Origin: Pseudomonas sp. B21-040
Lineage (GTDB): Bacteria > Pseudomonadota > Gammaproteobacteria > Pseudomonadales > Pseudomonadaceae
Direction of reading: 5' to 3'
Length of the DNA stretch: 64,000 nucleotides
Assembly: GCF_024748695.1 (NCBI RefSeq)
Contig: NZ_CP087176.1
Coordinates: 2,907,501 to 2,971,500, forward strand
The notes beneath the pieces are model-generated. The model saw only the letters and a list, made by a program, of their open reading frames with translations. It searched no databases and had not been told where the DNA came from. Position numbers and translations under genes: made by a program. The number at the start of each line of letters is the position of its first letter. Position 1 is the first letter of the stretch. Below, in pieces: positions 21,940 to 30,491 of this stretch.

Positions 21940-23163
21940 TTACTTACTCATCGCCTGACGATACTGGCGAGTCCGTCGGCTGATGTACAACTGGTCAAGA
22001 ATCAATGCCCACAGCGCCGATACCTGCGGCTGAGGCTTACGCCCGCGGCTGAGTCGCTTGAGCTGAAACTTCACCACCGCCATGTTCGCCAGCGCGGCCA
22101 ATGGTTTGCGTTTCCAGCGGATCGGCGGCAACTGCGGGTGACTGTTCTGACCTTGGCGCCACTGTTTGACCAATTGCGGTTCGACGGCCATCGCCGTGCC
22201 AATGCCGGCCATGGCGATGCCGCTGTCGAGCACCTGCTCCACGATAGCCAGACGCCGGATGCCGCCGGTTACCATCACCGGCATGTTCGCCACACTGGCC
22301 AGTTCACCGGCCATTTCCAGAAAGTAGGCTTCGCGCGCCAAGGTCCGGCCGTCGCGGGCTTCACCTTGCATCGCGGGGGCTTCGTAGCTGCCGCCGGAGA
22401 GTTCCAGCAGGTCGATGCGTTGCTCATTGAGCCACCGGATCACCTGACGGGCATCGTCGGCATCAAAACCGCCACGCTGGAAGTCGGCGGAATTGAGTTT
22501 CACTGCCACACAAAACTGCGGCGATACCGCCTCGCGAACGGCGCGGACCACGTCCAGCAGCAAACGCGCGCGATTTTCCAGTGATCCGCCCCAACGGTCG
22601 GTCCGCTGATTGGTCAGCGGCGAGAGGAACTGGCTGAGCAGGTAACCGTGCGCCGCATGGATCTGCACGCCAGTGAACCCGGCCTTTTCGGCGAGAGCTG
22701 CGCTGGTGGCGAAGCGGGTGATCACCTCGCTGATATTGGCCTCGGACATGGGTTTGGGCTCGGCAAACATCTTCGAAAAGCCCCCCAGGTCCAGCGCCAC
22801 CGCCGACGGCGCCAAGGCTTGTTGGCCGAGGTTGGCCATGGTCTGGCGGCCGGGATGGTTCAATTGCACCCAGAAATGCGCACCACCGGCCCGGCCAATG
22901 GTTGCCCACTGACGGAACTGTTCGATATGCCGTTCGTCTTCCAGCACCACGCCACCGGGGCCGGTCATGGCGCGGCGATCGATCATGACATTGCCAGTCA
23001 GCAACAGGCCGGCTTCGCCCTCGGCCCAGGCCTGATACAGCTGAAACAAGGCGCGTGACGGCCCTTGGCCGGTATCGGCGAGGTTTTCTTCCATCGCGGC
23101 TTTGGCGATACGATTACCGACGGTCTGGCCGTTGGGCAGATTTAACGCTTGGAAGGGCGACAT
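21940..23163 (-). CDS. NADH:flavin oxidoreductase, old yellow enzyme type
   Basis: This 407-residue FMN enzyme has the OYE/NADH-oxidase TIM-barrel marks: 'LPNGQTVGNRIAKAAM' at the N-terminus, 'QLNHPGRQ', the catalytic 'GVQIHAAHGYLLSQFLSP' with its His pair, 'RWGGSLENRARLLL' and 'VMVTGGIRR'. Members reduce activated C=C bonds such as enones. There is no Fe-S C-terminal extension, so it is not a dienoyl-CoA reductase. It is divergent from a MerR regulator, with a shared palindromic operator between them, so it is probably induced by that regulator. Confidence 0.92.
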   Translation of the reverse strand: MSPFQALNLPNGQTVGNRIAKAAMEENLADTGQGPSRALFQLYQAWAEGEAGLLLTGNVMIDRRAMTGPGGVVLEDERHIEQFRQWATIGRAGGAHFWVQLNHPGRQTMANLGQQALAPSAVALDLGGFSKMFAEPKPMSEANISEVITRFATSAALAEKAGFTGVQIHAAHGYLLSQFLSPLTNQRTDRWGGSLENRARLLLDVVRAVREAVSPQFCVAVKLNSADFQRGGFDADDARQVIRWLNEQRIDLLELSGGSYEAPAMQGEARDGRTLAREAYFLEMAGELASVANMPVMVTGGIRRLAIVEQVLDSGIAMAGIGTAMAVEPQLVKQWRQGQNSHPQLPPIRWKRKPLAALANMAVVKFQLKRLSRGRKPQPQVSALWALILDQLYISRRTRQYRQAMSK

Positions 23164-23199
23164 GCTTGACTCCTCATCAGTGAAGCGTAGAGGCTAAGC

Positions 23200-23215
23200 T
23201 TAAAGTTAACTTTAA
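23200..23215. promoter_or_regulatory. Perfect 16-bp palindrome, probable MerR operator
   Basis: TTAAAGTTAACTTTAA lies between the divergent OYE and MerR genes, 37 bases from the OYE start and 25 from the MerR start. A dyad in the -35/-10 spacer is typical of MerR-family promoters. Confidence 0.7.
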
Positions 23216-23240
23216 TGTCAAGCAGTCAAATGAGGCCGTG

Positions 23241-23651
23241 ATGAAAATTGGTGAATTGGCGCAGTTAAGCGGCTTGAACGCTTCGCGAATCCGGTTTTAC
23301 GAAGCTCAAGGGTTGATCAGTCAGGTGGCGCGCTCGGCCAATGGCTACCGGCGATACTCAGAGCAGGCCCTGCAAACACTGATGATTATTCAGTGTGCCC
23401 AACAGGCGGGGTTCAGCCTCGAAGAGCTGAAGCAGTTATTACCTGACACCGTAACGGGCGAGTTCAAGCGCGATGAACTGGTGGCGGGGCTTGTGCGAAA
23501 AGTCGAGCAGATCGAAGAAATGCAACTTCACCTGGCCCAGAGCAAGGCGAAGTTGCTGGGGGTGATCGAAAGCATCGAAGTGCGACCCGAAGGGATAGCC
23601 TGTGATGCGAATGCCGAGAGGGTGCTGGCGTCGCTCAAGCATCAGTTCTGA
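23241..23651 (+). CDS. MerR family transcriptional regulator
   Basis: A 136-residue regulator with the N-terminal winged HTH of MerR (MKIGELAQLSGLNASRIRFY, then EAQGLI and NGYRRYSE), a dimerisation coiled coil and a short C-terminus without the cysteines of metal sensors. It therefore probably senses an organic ligand or stress. I use the ATG at 23241 rather than the GTG one codon earlier. It is divergent from the OYE gene, its likely target. Its last ten bases overlap the convergent DUF2790 gene. Confidence 0.92.
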   Translation: MKIGELAQLSGLNASRIRFYEAQGLISQVARSANGYRRYSEQALQTLMIIQCAQQAGFSLEELKQLLPDTVTGEFKRDELVAGLVRKVEQIEEMQLHLAQSKAKLLGVIESIEVRPEGIACDANAERVLASLKHQF

Positions 23652-23899
23652 TCGATGCATGAATCACCGTAAGCCTGGTAGCGCAGGACATGAGTGGCGC
23701 CCGTGGTGTCGACATAGGTCATCTCCCGTGGGCCGATGCCGCAATAATCGCCGTTGGTGATGTTGATGACCCTGGCAATGTTCAGCGATTTCGAATAGCT
23801 GTAGTCCTCGACGTTCGAGGGGCTGGCGTTGTCGGCAGAAGCAGCGGCGGCAGTGCCGCTCAGGGCAATCAGACACAGCGCGGACAGAAGGCTTTTCAT
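23642..23899 (-). CDS. DUF2790 small secreted protein
   Basis: An 85-residue protein with a signal peptide (MKSLLSALCLIALSGTAAAA). The mature part has 'DYCGIGPREMTYVDTTG' and 'LRYQAYGDSC', the conserved core with two cysteines of DUF2790. This family is typical of Pseudomonas and has no assigned function; the protein is probably periplasmic. The start at 23899 places the signal sequence first; ten further codons are open upstream. Its 3' end overlaps the merR 3' end by ten bases. Confidence 0.85.
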   Translation of the reverse strand: MKSLLSALCLIALSGTAAAASADNASPSNVEDYSYSKSLNIARVINITNGDYCGIGPREMTYVDTTGATHVLRYQAYGDSCIDQN

Positions 23900-23962
23900 G
23901 ATGGGGCTCTCGTAGTGGCTACTGATCAATTTCAGTGGCAGTACGACGAACCCCGTACGGGT

Positions 23963-25510
23963 TTATTCCAGGCTCAGGGAGAAGTTTTTTTGCACCGGAA
24001 TCGGATTGCGCATCAGCGTGCCCACCACCAAGGCACACAGCAGCGCCACCAGCCCGGCGACGCAGAGCAACAGACTGAAGCCGCCGACAAAGGCCTGACG
24101 CGCCAATGGCTCGACCACTGAGCGTGCAGTTTGCGGTAGCAGGTTCATGGCCGCCGCCATGTCACCGGCAACTACCCGCGAAGCAATGCCTTGTGCCTGG
24201 CTGAGCCACACCACGCCTTGAGTGGAAAGGCTGTCGCGCAACAACAGTTCGGTATGACTGGAGAGCAGCGCGCCGTAGACACCGATGGCCAGCACGATGG
24301 CGCTGAAACGCATGGTGGTGCTCATGCCCGACGCCATGCCAGTGCGCTCGCGGGGTACGCACGCCATGATGTTCTTTTGCGTGTCGCCATTGAGCAGCCC
24401 GGCACCCGCGCCGGTCACGGCAATCGCCAGGGCAAAGGGCAGGTAGCCGCCACTGCTGACCGCCCAGGCACTGAGCAAGTTGCCGCTGCCGACGAGCGTC
24501 AACCCGGCCGCCATCAAGGTGGCAGGCGAATAACGGCCGGCCAGTCGCGCTCCGATGCGTGGGCAGATCAGCATGGTCAACGCAAACGGCAGCATCCCCA
24601 GCCCCGACGCAATCGCCGAAAAGCCCAAGCCGTTTTGCAGGTAAAACGGCAGCAAGGTCATCATCACTTGAGCGCAACCGGCGTAGGCAAACATGCCGAG
24701 CAGTGCGCCGATAAAACGCGGATGCTTGAACAATTGCAGGTCGACCATCGGACGCTGTTGCATCCGCTCAATCACCACGAACAGCCCCAACAATAACGCG
24801 CCGCCGATGAGCCGGACGTAAGTGGTCGGGTTGTTCCAGCCAATCCGGTTAGCCTCGATCAACCCCCAGATCAGGCACAACAAACTCGCACTGAATGCCA
24901 GGCTGCCCCAGGGATCGAGGCGTGCGGATTGGGAGTCTCTGGATTCCGGCACGGTGCGCCAGACCATGACCATCAAGAACACGCCAATGGGCAGGTTGAG
25001 GTAAAAAATCCAGCGCCAGCCGATGTATTCGGTGATCAGCCCGCCGACCGTCGGCGCCGCGGTCATCGCCACCCCCATGCACGCCCCCCAGAACGCCCAG
25101 GCTTTGGCCCGATCGACTTCATCGTGAAAGGTGTGGCCAATGGAGGCCAGTGCCGAGGTCAACAACAGTGCCGCGCCGACGCCTTTGATCGCCCGCGCAA
25201 TATCGAGGAACAACGCGTTGGGCGCCGCACCGCACCCGAGGGACGCAAGAATGAAAATGCCCAGGCCCCAGAGCAGGGTTTTCTGCCGGCCAAAGCGGTC
25301 GGCAATGCTGCCCGCCGGCAGTAGCAGGGCGGCGAACGCCAGCATGTAGGCGCTGACGACCCATTCGATGTCGGCAAAGTTTGCGCCCAGGTCCCGTGCG
25401 ATGGTCGGCAACGTGACCGCGACGATGTTGGTGTCCAGCACGATCAGCGAGCAGACACCTGAGGCTGTGAGTAACGTCAGTCGCGGGCTGACCTTGGGTT
25501 TGACGGGCAT
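23963..25510 (-). CDS. MFS drug efflux transporter, DHA2 (EmrB/QacA) family
   Basis: This 515-residue inner-membrane protein has 14 predicted helices. Motif A appears as 'GSIADRFGRQKTLLWG', and the DHA2 opening 'LDTNIVAVTLPTIARDL' and 'WVVSAYMLAFAALLLPAG' are clear. Family members export toxic organics by proton antiport. It is divergent from a LysR regulator about 100 bases away, which probably controls it. No membrane-fusion partner gene is adjacent, so it may act alone across the inner membrane. Confidence 0.92.
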   Translation of the reverse strand: MPVKPKVSPRLTLLTASGVCSLIVLDTNIVAVTLPTIARDLGANFADIEWVVSAYMLAFAALLLPAGSIADRFGRQKTLLWGLGIFILASLGCGAAPNALFLDIARAIKGVGAALLLTSALASIGHTFHDEVDRAKAWAFWGACMGVAMTAAPTVGGLITEYIGWRWIFYLNLPIGVFLMVMVWRTVPESRDSQSARLDPWGSLAFSASLLCLIWGLIEANRIGWNNPTTYVRLIGGALLLGLFVVIERMQQRPMVDLQLFKHPRFIGALLGMFAYAGCAQVMMTLLPFYLQNGLGFSAIASGLGMLPFALTMLICPRIGARLAGRYSPATLMAAGLTLVGSGNLLSAWAVSSGGYLPFALAIAVTGAGAGLLNGDTQKNIMACVPRERTGMASGMSTTMRFSAIVLAIGVYGALLSSHTELLLRDSLSTQGVVWLSQAQGIASRVVAGDMAAAMNLLPQTARSVVEPLARQAFVGGFSLLLCVAGLVALLCALVVGTLMRNPIPVQKNFSLSLE

Positions 25511-25613
25511 GACCGGAGCTCTTTACTGTGAGGGGCCATGCAGCTTATCGCCAGCAGGGGCTTGCTTTGTTAGGCATGGACCGTCAATTCATTACCTTTG
25601 GGCTAACGCACTA

Positions 25614-26480
25614 ATGGAAATTCGCCATTTTCGCTATTTTCTGGCCGTTGCCCGGCAGCGCAATTTCACCCGCGCCGCCGAACATTTGGGCATCGCGCCG
25701 CCGACCTTGAGCCGACAGATCCAGGACATGGAAAGCGAACTGGGGGCTCGGTTGTTCTTGCGCCAGCAGCGTGACGTGAAGCTGACCGAGGCGGGCGTCG
25801 CGCTGGTGATCGAGGCCGAAGCCACCGTGCGCCAATTCGAATGTGCACAGCGCAACGCACAGCGGGCGGGGCGTGGCGACATTGGTCATATCGAACTGGG
25901 TTACGTGGCCTCGGCGGTGTTCGGCGGCGTGCTGCAAAAACAGGTGCAAGCCTTCAGCCGCGAATGCCCCGACGTGAGTCTGAATGTGCGGGAAAGCCCC
26001 ATGGCCACGTTGCCGGCCATGGTGCTCGATGGTCGATTTGACATGGGTTACGTCCGTTCGCCCATGACGCTGCCAGAGGGGCTGGACGAGATCCGCCTCA
26101 ACGCAGAAGGTTTTGTGCTCGCGGTCTCGGCCGAGTCCTGGCTGTGCCGTTTGCCGGACATCGGCCCGCAACATTTACAAAACGAGACGTTCATCCTGCC
26201 GGAACAAATCACCGGCACCTTGCAAGTGGCCGCCCAAGGCGGCTTTTCGCCGACCCTGGGGGCGCAACCGGGCGGGTTGGTGGCCGTGATTGCCTTGGTG
26301 TCGTTGGGGCAGGGCGTGGCAGTCGTGCCGGAATCGGTGGTCGGCCACGTCGGTTTGCCCGGCGTCCTGTATCGCAAGATAAGCGGCTGTGAAGCGACGT
26401 CCTGGCTGTCGCTGATTTATCGTCGCTTCGAGAAATCGGCGGCGGTGGTGAGGTACATCGAGCAGGTCAAACATTCCTGA
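25614..26480 (+). CDS. LysR family transcriptional regulator
   Basis: A 288-residue regulator with the LysR winged HTH at the start (MEIRHFRYFLAVARQRNFTR, then LSRQIQDMESELGARLF) and a periplasmic-binding-like effector domain from about residue 90. The start MEIRHF at 25614 is the classical one; the open frame extends 82 codons back across the divergent MFS promoter and is not used. It probably controls the MFS gene in response to a small molecule. Confidence 0.93.
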   Translation: MEIRHFRYFLAVARQRNFTRAAEHLGIAPPTLSRQIQDMESELGARLFLRQQRDVKLTEAGVALVIEAEATVRQFECAQRNAQRAGRGDIGHIELGYVASAVFGGVLQKQVQAFSRECPDVSLNVRESPMATLPAMVLDGRFDMGYVRSPMTLPEGLDEIRLNAEGFVLAVSAESWLCRLPDIGPQHLQNETFILPEQITGTLQVAAQGGFSPTLGAQPGGLVAVIALVSLGQGVAVVPESVVGHVGLPGVLYRKISGCEATSWLSLIYRRFEKSAAVVRYIEQVKHS

Positions 26481-26489
26481 GCACGACAA

Positions 26490-26520
26490 CTTCGCGAGCA
26501 AGCTTGCACGCGATAGCGTC
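26490..26520. repeat. Single degenerate REP unit
   Basis: TTCGCGAGCAAGCTTGCACG and the following bases resemble one arm of the REP family and lie between the convergent LysR and thioredoxin-like genes. No partner unit is seen. Confidence 0.5.
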
Positions 26521-26546
26521 CTGTCAAACACCACTATTGCCAAGCC

Positions 26547-26990
26547 TTAACACCCGGCTCGACGATTCAACCGCTCAAAGGCCCGAGGCACGGTACACAA
26601 TCTGCGCAACGTCTGGCGCAACCATGCCAGATCGTGACTCGGCGCCTGACGCACATATCGCGGCCTGAGCCTGCCGACGTGGTGGGCGAAATCCTGCTCC
26701 AGGGTCTCCTGAGAGCCAATGCCCTTGAGTTTCTTCCTCAATCTCCCGTCCTTGAAAAACAGCACCGTCGGCGTACCCGTAACGTTCGGATGCCGAGGTG
26801 ATTCGCTGGTGTTCAACACGTAGATATTCGCGTGATGGCGATAGCGCTCGGCAACCTGGCGAAAGATCGGTTCCGCCCATTCGCAGGCCGGGCAGTGTTC
26901 GTTGCCGAAATACAGGATCACAGGACGCCAGGTTTTCAGTGCCTTGCGATACACCGGGGCCAGCGATGTCAGGTGGGTTGTCGAGCTCAT
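26547..26990 (-). CDS. Thioredoxin-like fold protein with CPAC active site
   Basis: A 147-residue cytoplasmic protein without signal peptide. The redox motif is C33-P-A-C36 (NEHCPACEW) and the cis-proline loop is 'GTPTVLFFKDG', so the thioredoxin fold is complete and catalysis is plausible. The last 45 residues are basic and not part of the usual fold. There is no operon partner. It could be a thiol reductase or a peroxide-stress protein; the substrate is unknown. Confidence 0.82.
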   Translation of the reverse strand: MSSTTHLTSLAPVYRKALKTWRPVILYFGNEHCPACEWAEPIFRQVAERYRHHANIYVLNTSESPRHPNVTGTPTVLFFKDGRLRKKLKGIGSQETLEQDFAHHVGRLRPRYVRQAPSHDLAWLRQTLRRLCTVPRAFERLNRRAGC

Positions 26991-27276
26991 TGAAATCTCC
27001 TTTTCACAACGACCATCGAGGGTTTGTCGACGGTAAAGGAGGGAAGTGGGGTGGGTCTACTGTCAGAAATTACAGGTGGGAAACTTCTTACGTTGTCTCG
27101 GAAGTTGCGCACGGTATTACACGATTCTCTCGACGGAGATCTCAGAAATCCAGATGCGTATGACGTGATACTTTTTGTGCAATCGAGAACAAGCACTGTT
27201 CAGGATCTGTAATGAGACACCCTTGCCTTGGGGGCGTGAAATTTCTCTCAAAAGGATGGAGCTCAGATGCGCTTTA
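26991..27276. other. Non-coding gap before the toxin-antitoxin pair
   Basis: This stretch is AT-richer than its surroundings. Short open frames exist on both strands, but none has a good ribosome site or recognisable content. It may be the edge of the DNA that brought in the toxin-antitoxin genes. Confidence 0.4.
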
Positions 27277-27308
27277 GAGTGCTATTTTTAGCGTCTCTAA
27301 AAGCACTC
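27277..27308. promoter_or_regulatory. Inverted repeat, probable toxin-antitoxin operator
   Basis: GAGTGCT (27277-27283) and AGCACTC (27302-27308) form a 7-bp inverted repeat ending 14 bases before the antitoxin ATG. Type II antitoxin/toxin complexes usually repress their own promoter at such sites. Confidence 0.55.
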
Positions 27309-27322
27309 ATAGGAACAAATTC

Positions 27323-27571
27323 ATGACACATATCGTGCTTTCGCAAGTCGTGGCGAGCATCTCCGAGCTGAAAAAAAACCCGATGGGTACGGTTGCTGCC
27401 GGTGGTGGTTTATCTGTTGCGATCCTCAACCGTAATGAGCCGGCTTTCTATTGCGTTCCCGCCAAGGAGTACGAAGCGATGATGAGTCGTTTGGAAGATT
27501 TGGAGTTAATCGCTCTTTGCAAAGAACGAGAGAACGATCCCACCATAAAGGTTTCAATTGATGACCTATGA
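27323..27571 (+). CDS. Type II antitoxin, Phd/YefM family
   Basis: An 82-residue protein with the Phd/YefM fold at the N-terminus ('VASISELKKNP' followed by 'SVAILNRNEPAFYCVPAKEY') and an acidic C-terminal tail that would wrap the toxin. It overlaps the toxin gene by 11 bases, so the two are coupled. An inverted repeat just upstream is the probable autorepression site. No phage or plasmid genes are beside it. Confidence 0.9.
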   Translation: MTHIVLSQVVASISELKKNPMGTVAAGGGLSVAILNRNEPAFYCVPAKEYEAMMSRLEDLELIALCKERENDPTIKVSIDDL

Positions 27572-27842
27572 GCTGGAATTCTCTGAAAAAGCGTGGAAAG
27601 AATGGCAAAAGCTGGGGGGCAACCTAAGGGAGCAGTTCAAAAGGAAGCTTCAGGAGCGACTGCTTAATCCGCATGTTCCCGCAGACCGGCTAAGCGGGCT
27701 TGGAAATGCTTACAAGATCAAGCTACGTGGTGCTGGATACAGGATGGTTTATCGAGTGAAGGACGAGGTGTTGATAGTGACTGTCATCGCCGTGGGGAAA
27801 CGAGAACGGGGCGATGTTTACAAAAATGCAGGCGATCGCTGA
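27561..27842 (+). CDS. Type II toxin, RelE/ParE family
   Basis: A 93-residue basic protein beginning MTYELEFSEKAWKEWQKLGG. The family motifs 'LSGLGNAYKIKLRGAGYRMVYRV' region and 'VIAVGKRERGDVY' are those of RelE-type ribosome-dependent mRNases, with the basic and aromatic residues (R, Y) expected near the C-terminus intact. It should cut mRNA in the ribosomal A site unless bound by the upstream antitoxin. I start at the ATG 27561 inside the antitoxin gene. Ribosomal target rather than gyrase is inferred from similarity to RelE. Confidence 0.9.
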   Translation: MTYELEFSEKAWKEWQKLGGNLREQFKRKLQERLLNPHVPADRLSGLGNAYKIKLRGAGYRMVYRVKDEVLIVTVIAVGKRERGDVYKNAGDR

Positions 27843-28193
27843 CGGGAGCAGTCTGAAGGCTTATTCCGAAAGGGATGTGCGCCGACGGAGACTCTGTACT
27901 CGTAGATGCCAGATGCCCTGATTGATCGTGGAAGAAAATGTGGAGTGTAGGGCACGCAATACTTTGCCCTTCTCGATTCCTCCAAGAAAGAATGCATTAT
28001 TAGTCAGCACCGTTTTGGCTCACCGACATCCCAGATGTGAACCAGATACCCGCCAACTGTGGCCAACGGTAGCGCTCCCTTGATCGTACGTTCCGTAACA
28101 CTCTTGCCGTGCTTTCGCACATCCATTTGATTCAAAACACTTTTCAATCTCCCCAACATTCCCTCCACAACCTGTGGCACACTTTCTGCTGTC
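27843..28193. other. Non-coding gap after the toxin gene
   Basis: About 350 bases lie between the toxin stop and the operator of the ABC transporter operon. Open frames on the minus strand here are continuations of the antisense shadow of the transporter gene. I see no RNA gene, REP unit or terminator in it. Confidence 0.4.
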
Positions 28194-28233
28194 TATTCCG
28201 CTGTTACATACTCGTGTCCGGTATAGCGGAATA
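28194..28233. promoter_or_regulatory. 9-bp inverted repeat upstream of amino-acid ABC operon
   Basis: TATTCCGCT (28194-28202) and AGCGGAATA (28225-28233) are an exact inverted repeat, with a further TCCG/CGGA dyad at 28218-28231 inside. It ends 24 bases before the binding-protein start, so a repressor here would block initiation. The IclR regulator of this cluster is a candidate. Confidence 0.5.
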
Positions 28234-28256
28234 AACATCACCCTGGAGTGCTTGCC

Positions 28257-29105
28257 ATGCATCGCCGACCTTCCTTGTTTAAAGCGTGTGTTTTCCTTTT
28301 CGCCGCGTCTGCCTCTGTCATGGGCATGGCCCAGGCAGCAGACAGCAAGCTCGATAGCGTGCTGGCCCGCGGGAAATTGATTGTGGGCACGGGCAGCACC
28401 AATGCGCCGTGGCACTTCCAGGGAGCGGATGGCAAGTTGCAGGGGTTCGATATCGATATCGGGCGGATGATTGCCAAGGGGTTGTTCAACGACCCGACCA
28501 AGGTCGAGTTCGTGGTGCAGTCTTCCGATGCGCGGATTCCCAATCTGCTGACCGACAAGGTCGACATCAGTTGCCAGTTCATTACCGTGACCGCCAGCCG
28601 TGCGCAGCAGGTGGCGTTCACCTTGCCGTACTACCGCGAAGGCGTCGGCCTGCTGTTGCCGGCGAACAGCAAGTACAAGGAAATCGAAGACCTCAAGGCC
28701 GCTGGCGACAGCGTGACCGTGGCGGTGTTGCAGAACGTGTACGCCGAGGAGTTGGTGCACCAGGCACTGCCCAAGGCCAAGGTCGATCAGTACGACAGTG
28801 TGGATTTGATGTACCAGGCCGTGAACTCCGGCCGTGCCGATGCCGCCGCCACCGATCAGTCGTCGGTCAAATACCTGATGGTGCAGAACCCTGGCCGCTA
28901 TCGCAGCCCGACTTACGCCTGGAGCCCGCAAACCTACGCCTGCGCAGTCAAACGTGGCGATCAGGACTGGCTGAACTTCGTCAACACCACCTTGCATGAA
29001 GCCATGACCGGCGTCGAGTTCCCGACCTACGCGGCGTCGTTCAAACAGTGGTTCGGTGTCGAGCTGCCGTCGCCGGCCATCGGTTTCCCTGTCGAATTCA
29101 AATGA
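28257..29105 (+). CDS. Polar amino-acid ABC transporter, periplasmic binding protein
   Basis: A 282-residue family-3 solute-binding protein with signal peptide (FKACVFLFAASASVMGMAQA). Typical blocks are 'GKLIVGTGSTNAPWHFQGAD', 'LQGFDIDIGRMIAKGLF', 'VDISCQFITVTASRAQQVAF' and 'AWSPQTYACAVKRGDQDW'. The ATG at 28257 has GGAG about nine bases upstream; a GTG three codons earlier is less likely. It is the first gene of a four-gene transporter set with two permeases and an ATPase. The ligand is not readable from sequence, but the neighbouring PLP enzyme suggests an amino acid, possibly a D or hydroxy form. Confidence 0.92.
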   Translation: MHRRPSLFKACVFLFAASASVMGMAQAADSKLDSVLARGKLIVGTGSTNAPWHFQGADGKLQGFDIDIGRMIAKGLFNDPTKVEFVVQSSDARIPNLLTDKVDISCQFITVTASRAQQVAFTLPYYREGVGLLLPANSKYKEIEDLKAAGDSVTVAVLQNVYAEELVHQALPKAKVDQYDSVDLMYQAVNSGRADAAATDQSSVKYLMVQNPGRYRSPTYAWSPQTYACAVKRGDQDWLNFVNTTLHEAMTGVEFPTYAASFKQWFGVELPSPAIGFPVEFK

Positions 29106-29157
29106 TCCCGTGAGAGCGGGGCGCCTGTAACGCGCCCCGCTCAAGGTACTGCTGACC

Positions 29158-29820
29158 ATGAACTATCAGTTGAATTTTGCCGCCGTGTGGCGCGATTTCG
29201 ACACCTTGCTGGCGGGGCTCGGTCTGGGCCTCGAACTGGCACTGGTGTCGATCGCCATCGGCTGTGTGATCGGCCTGATGATGGCGTTTGCTTTGCTTTC
29301 GAAGCACCGCGCATTGCGGGTGCTGGCGTCGGTGTATGTGACGGTGATCCGCAATACGCCGATTCTGGTATTGATTCTGTTGATCTACTTTGCCTTGCCG
29401 AGCCTGGGCATTCGCCTGGACAAGATCCCGTCGTTCATCATCACGTTGTCGCTGTATGCCGGGGCGTATCTGACCGAAGTGTTCCGGGGTGGCTTGCTGA
29501 GTATTCCCAAGGGGCTACGCGAGGCCGGGTTGGCCATTGGCCTGGGCGAGTGGCAGGTCAAGGCGTACGTCACCGTACCGGTGATGTTGCGCAATGTGCT
29601 GCCGGCCTTGTCGAACAACTTCATCTCGCTGTTCAAGGACACCTCTCTGGCCGCGGCGATTGCCGTGCCGGAGCTGACCTATTACGCGCGCAAGATCAAT
29701 GTCGAGAGCTACCGGGTGATTGAAACCTGGCTGGTGACCACGGCGCTCTATGTTGCGGCCTGCTACCTCATTGCCATGATGCTGCGTTACCTCGAACAGC
29801 GTCTGGCGATCCGCCGATAG
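29158..29820 (+). CDS. Polar amino-acid ABC transporter permease 1
   Basis: A 220-residue HisM/GlnP-type permease with about five helices. The conserved EAA loop that docks the ATPase appears as 'GLREAGLAIGLGEWQVKAYV'. The family opening 'TVIRNTPILVLILLIYFALP' is present. It forms a heterodimer with the next permease. It follows the binding-protein gene by 52 bases and precedes permease 2 by eight. Confidence 0.93.
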   Translation: MNYQLNFAAVWRDFDTLLAGLGLGLELALVSIAIGCVIGLMMAFALLSKHRALRVLASVYVTVIRNTPILVLILLIYFALPSLGIRLDKIPSFIITLSLYAGAYLTEVFRGGLLSIPKGLREAGLAIGLGEWQVKAYVTVPVMLRNVLPALSNNFISLFKDTSLAAAIAVPELTYYARKINVESYRVIETWLVTTALYVAACYLIAMMLRYLEQRLAIRR

Positions 29821-29828
29821 GAGGCCCC

Positions 29829-30491
29829 ATGTACGAATCCCCCAGTTGGTTGAATGAGTTATGGGTGGCCCGCGAAGTGTTGTGGCAAGGCTTTTTGACC
29901 AGCGTGCAGGTGTCGGCACTGGCCATTTTGCTGGGCACGATGGTCGGCATTGTCGCCGGCCTGGTGCTGACCTACGGCAAGTTCTGGATGCGCGCGCCGT
30001 TTCGTTTTTATGTCGACCTGATTCGCGGGACGCCGGTATTTGTGTTGGTGCTGGCCTGCTTCTATATGGCGCCGGCACTGGGTTGGCAGATCAGCGCGTT
30101 TCAGGCCGGTGCCTTGGGTCTGACGCTGTTTTGCGGCTCCCACGTCGCCGAAATCGTGCGCGGTGCGTTGCAGGCATTACCCAGCGGGCAGATGGAAGCG
30201 AGCAAAGCCATCGGCCTGACGTTTTATCAGGCCCTCGGGTATGTGCTGTTGCCTCAGGCGCTGCGGCAAATCCTGCCGACCTGGGTCAACTCATCGACCG
30301 AGATCGTCAAGGCGTCGACCCTGTTGTCGGTGATCGGTGTGGCCGAGTTGCTGCTCAGCACGCAGCAGATCATCGCCCGGACCTTCATGACCCTGGAGTT
30401 TTACCTGTTCGCCGGATTTCTGTTTTTCGTCATCAACTACGGCATCGAATTACTCGGCCGGCACATTGAAAAGCGGGTGGCCTTGCCATGA
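29829..30491 (+). CDS. Polar amino-acid ABC transporter permease 2
   Basis: A 220-residue permease, a paralogue of the preceding one. '[20 protein letters not shown]' and the EAA loop '[20 protein letters not shown]' identify the His/Glu/Gln/Arg/opine family. Its stop overlaps the start of the ATPase gene by four bases (ATGA), so the two are translationally coupled. Confidence 0.93.
   Translation: MYESPSWLNELWVAREVLWQGFLTSVQVSALAILLGTMVGIVAGLVLTYGKFWMRAPFRFYVDLIRGTPVFVLVLACFYMAPALGWQISAFQAGALGLTLFCGSHVAEIVRGALQALPSGQMEASKAIGLTFYQALGYVLLPQALRQILPTWVNSSTEIVKASTLLSVIGVAELLLSTQQIIARTFMTLEFYLFAGFLFFVINYGIELLGRHIEKRVALP

Noticed and set aside
27024..27212. Plus-strand 62-aa frame before the antitoxin
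   Set aside because: Weak ribosome site, no recognised family, and an equally open frame on the other strand.
28020..29159. Minus-strand 379-aa frame opposite the amino-acid binding protein
   Set aside because: It is a shadow of the binding-protein gene, which has a signal peptide and family motifs.
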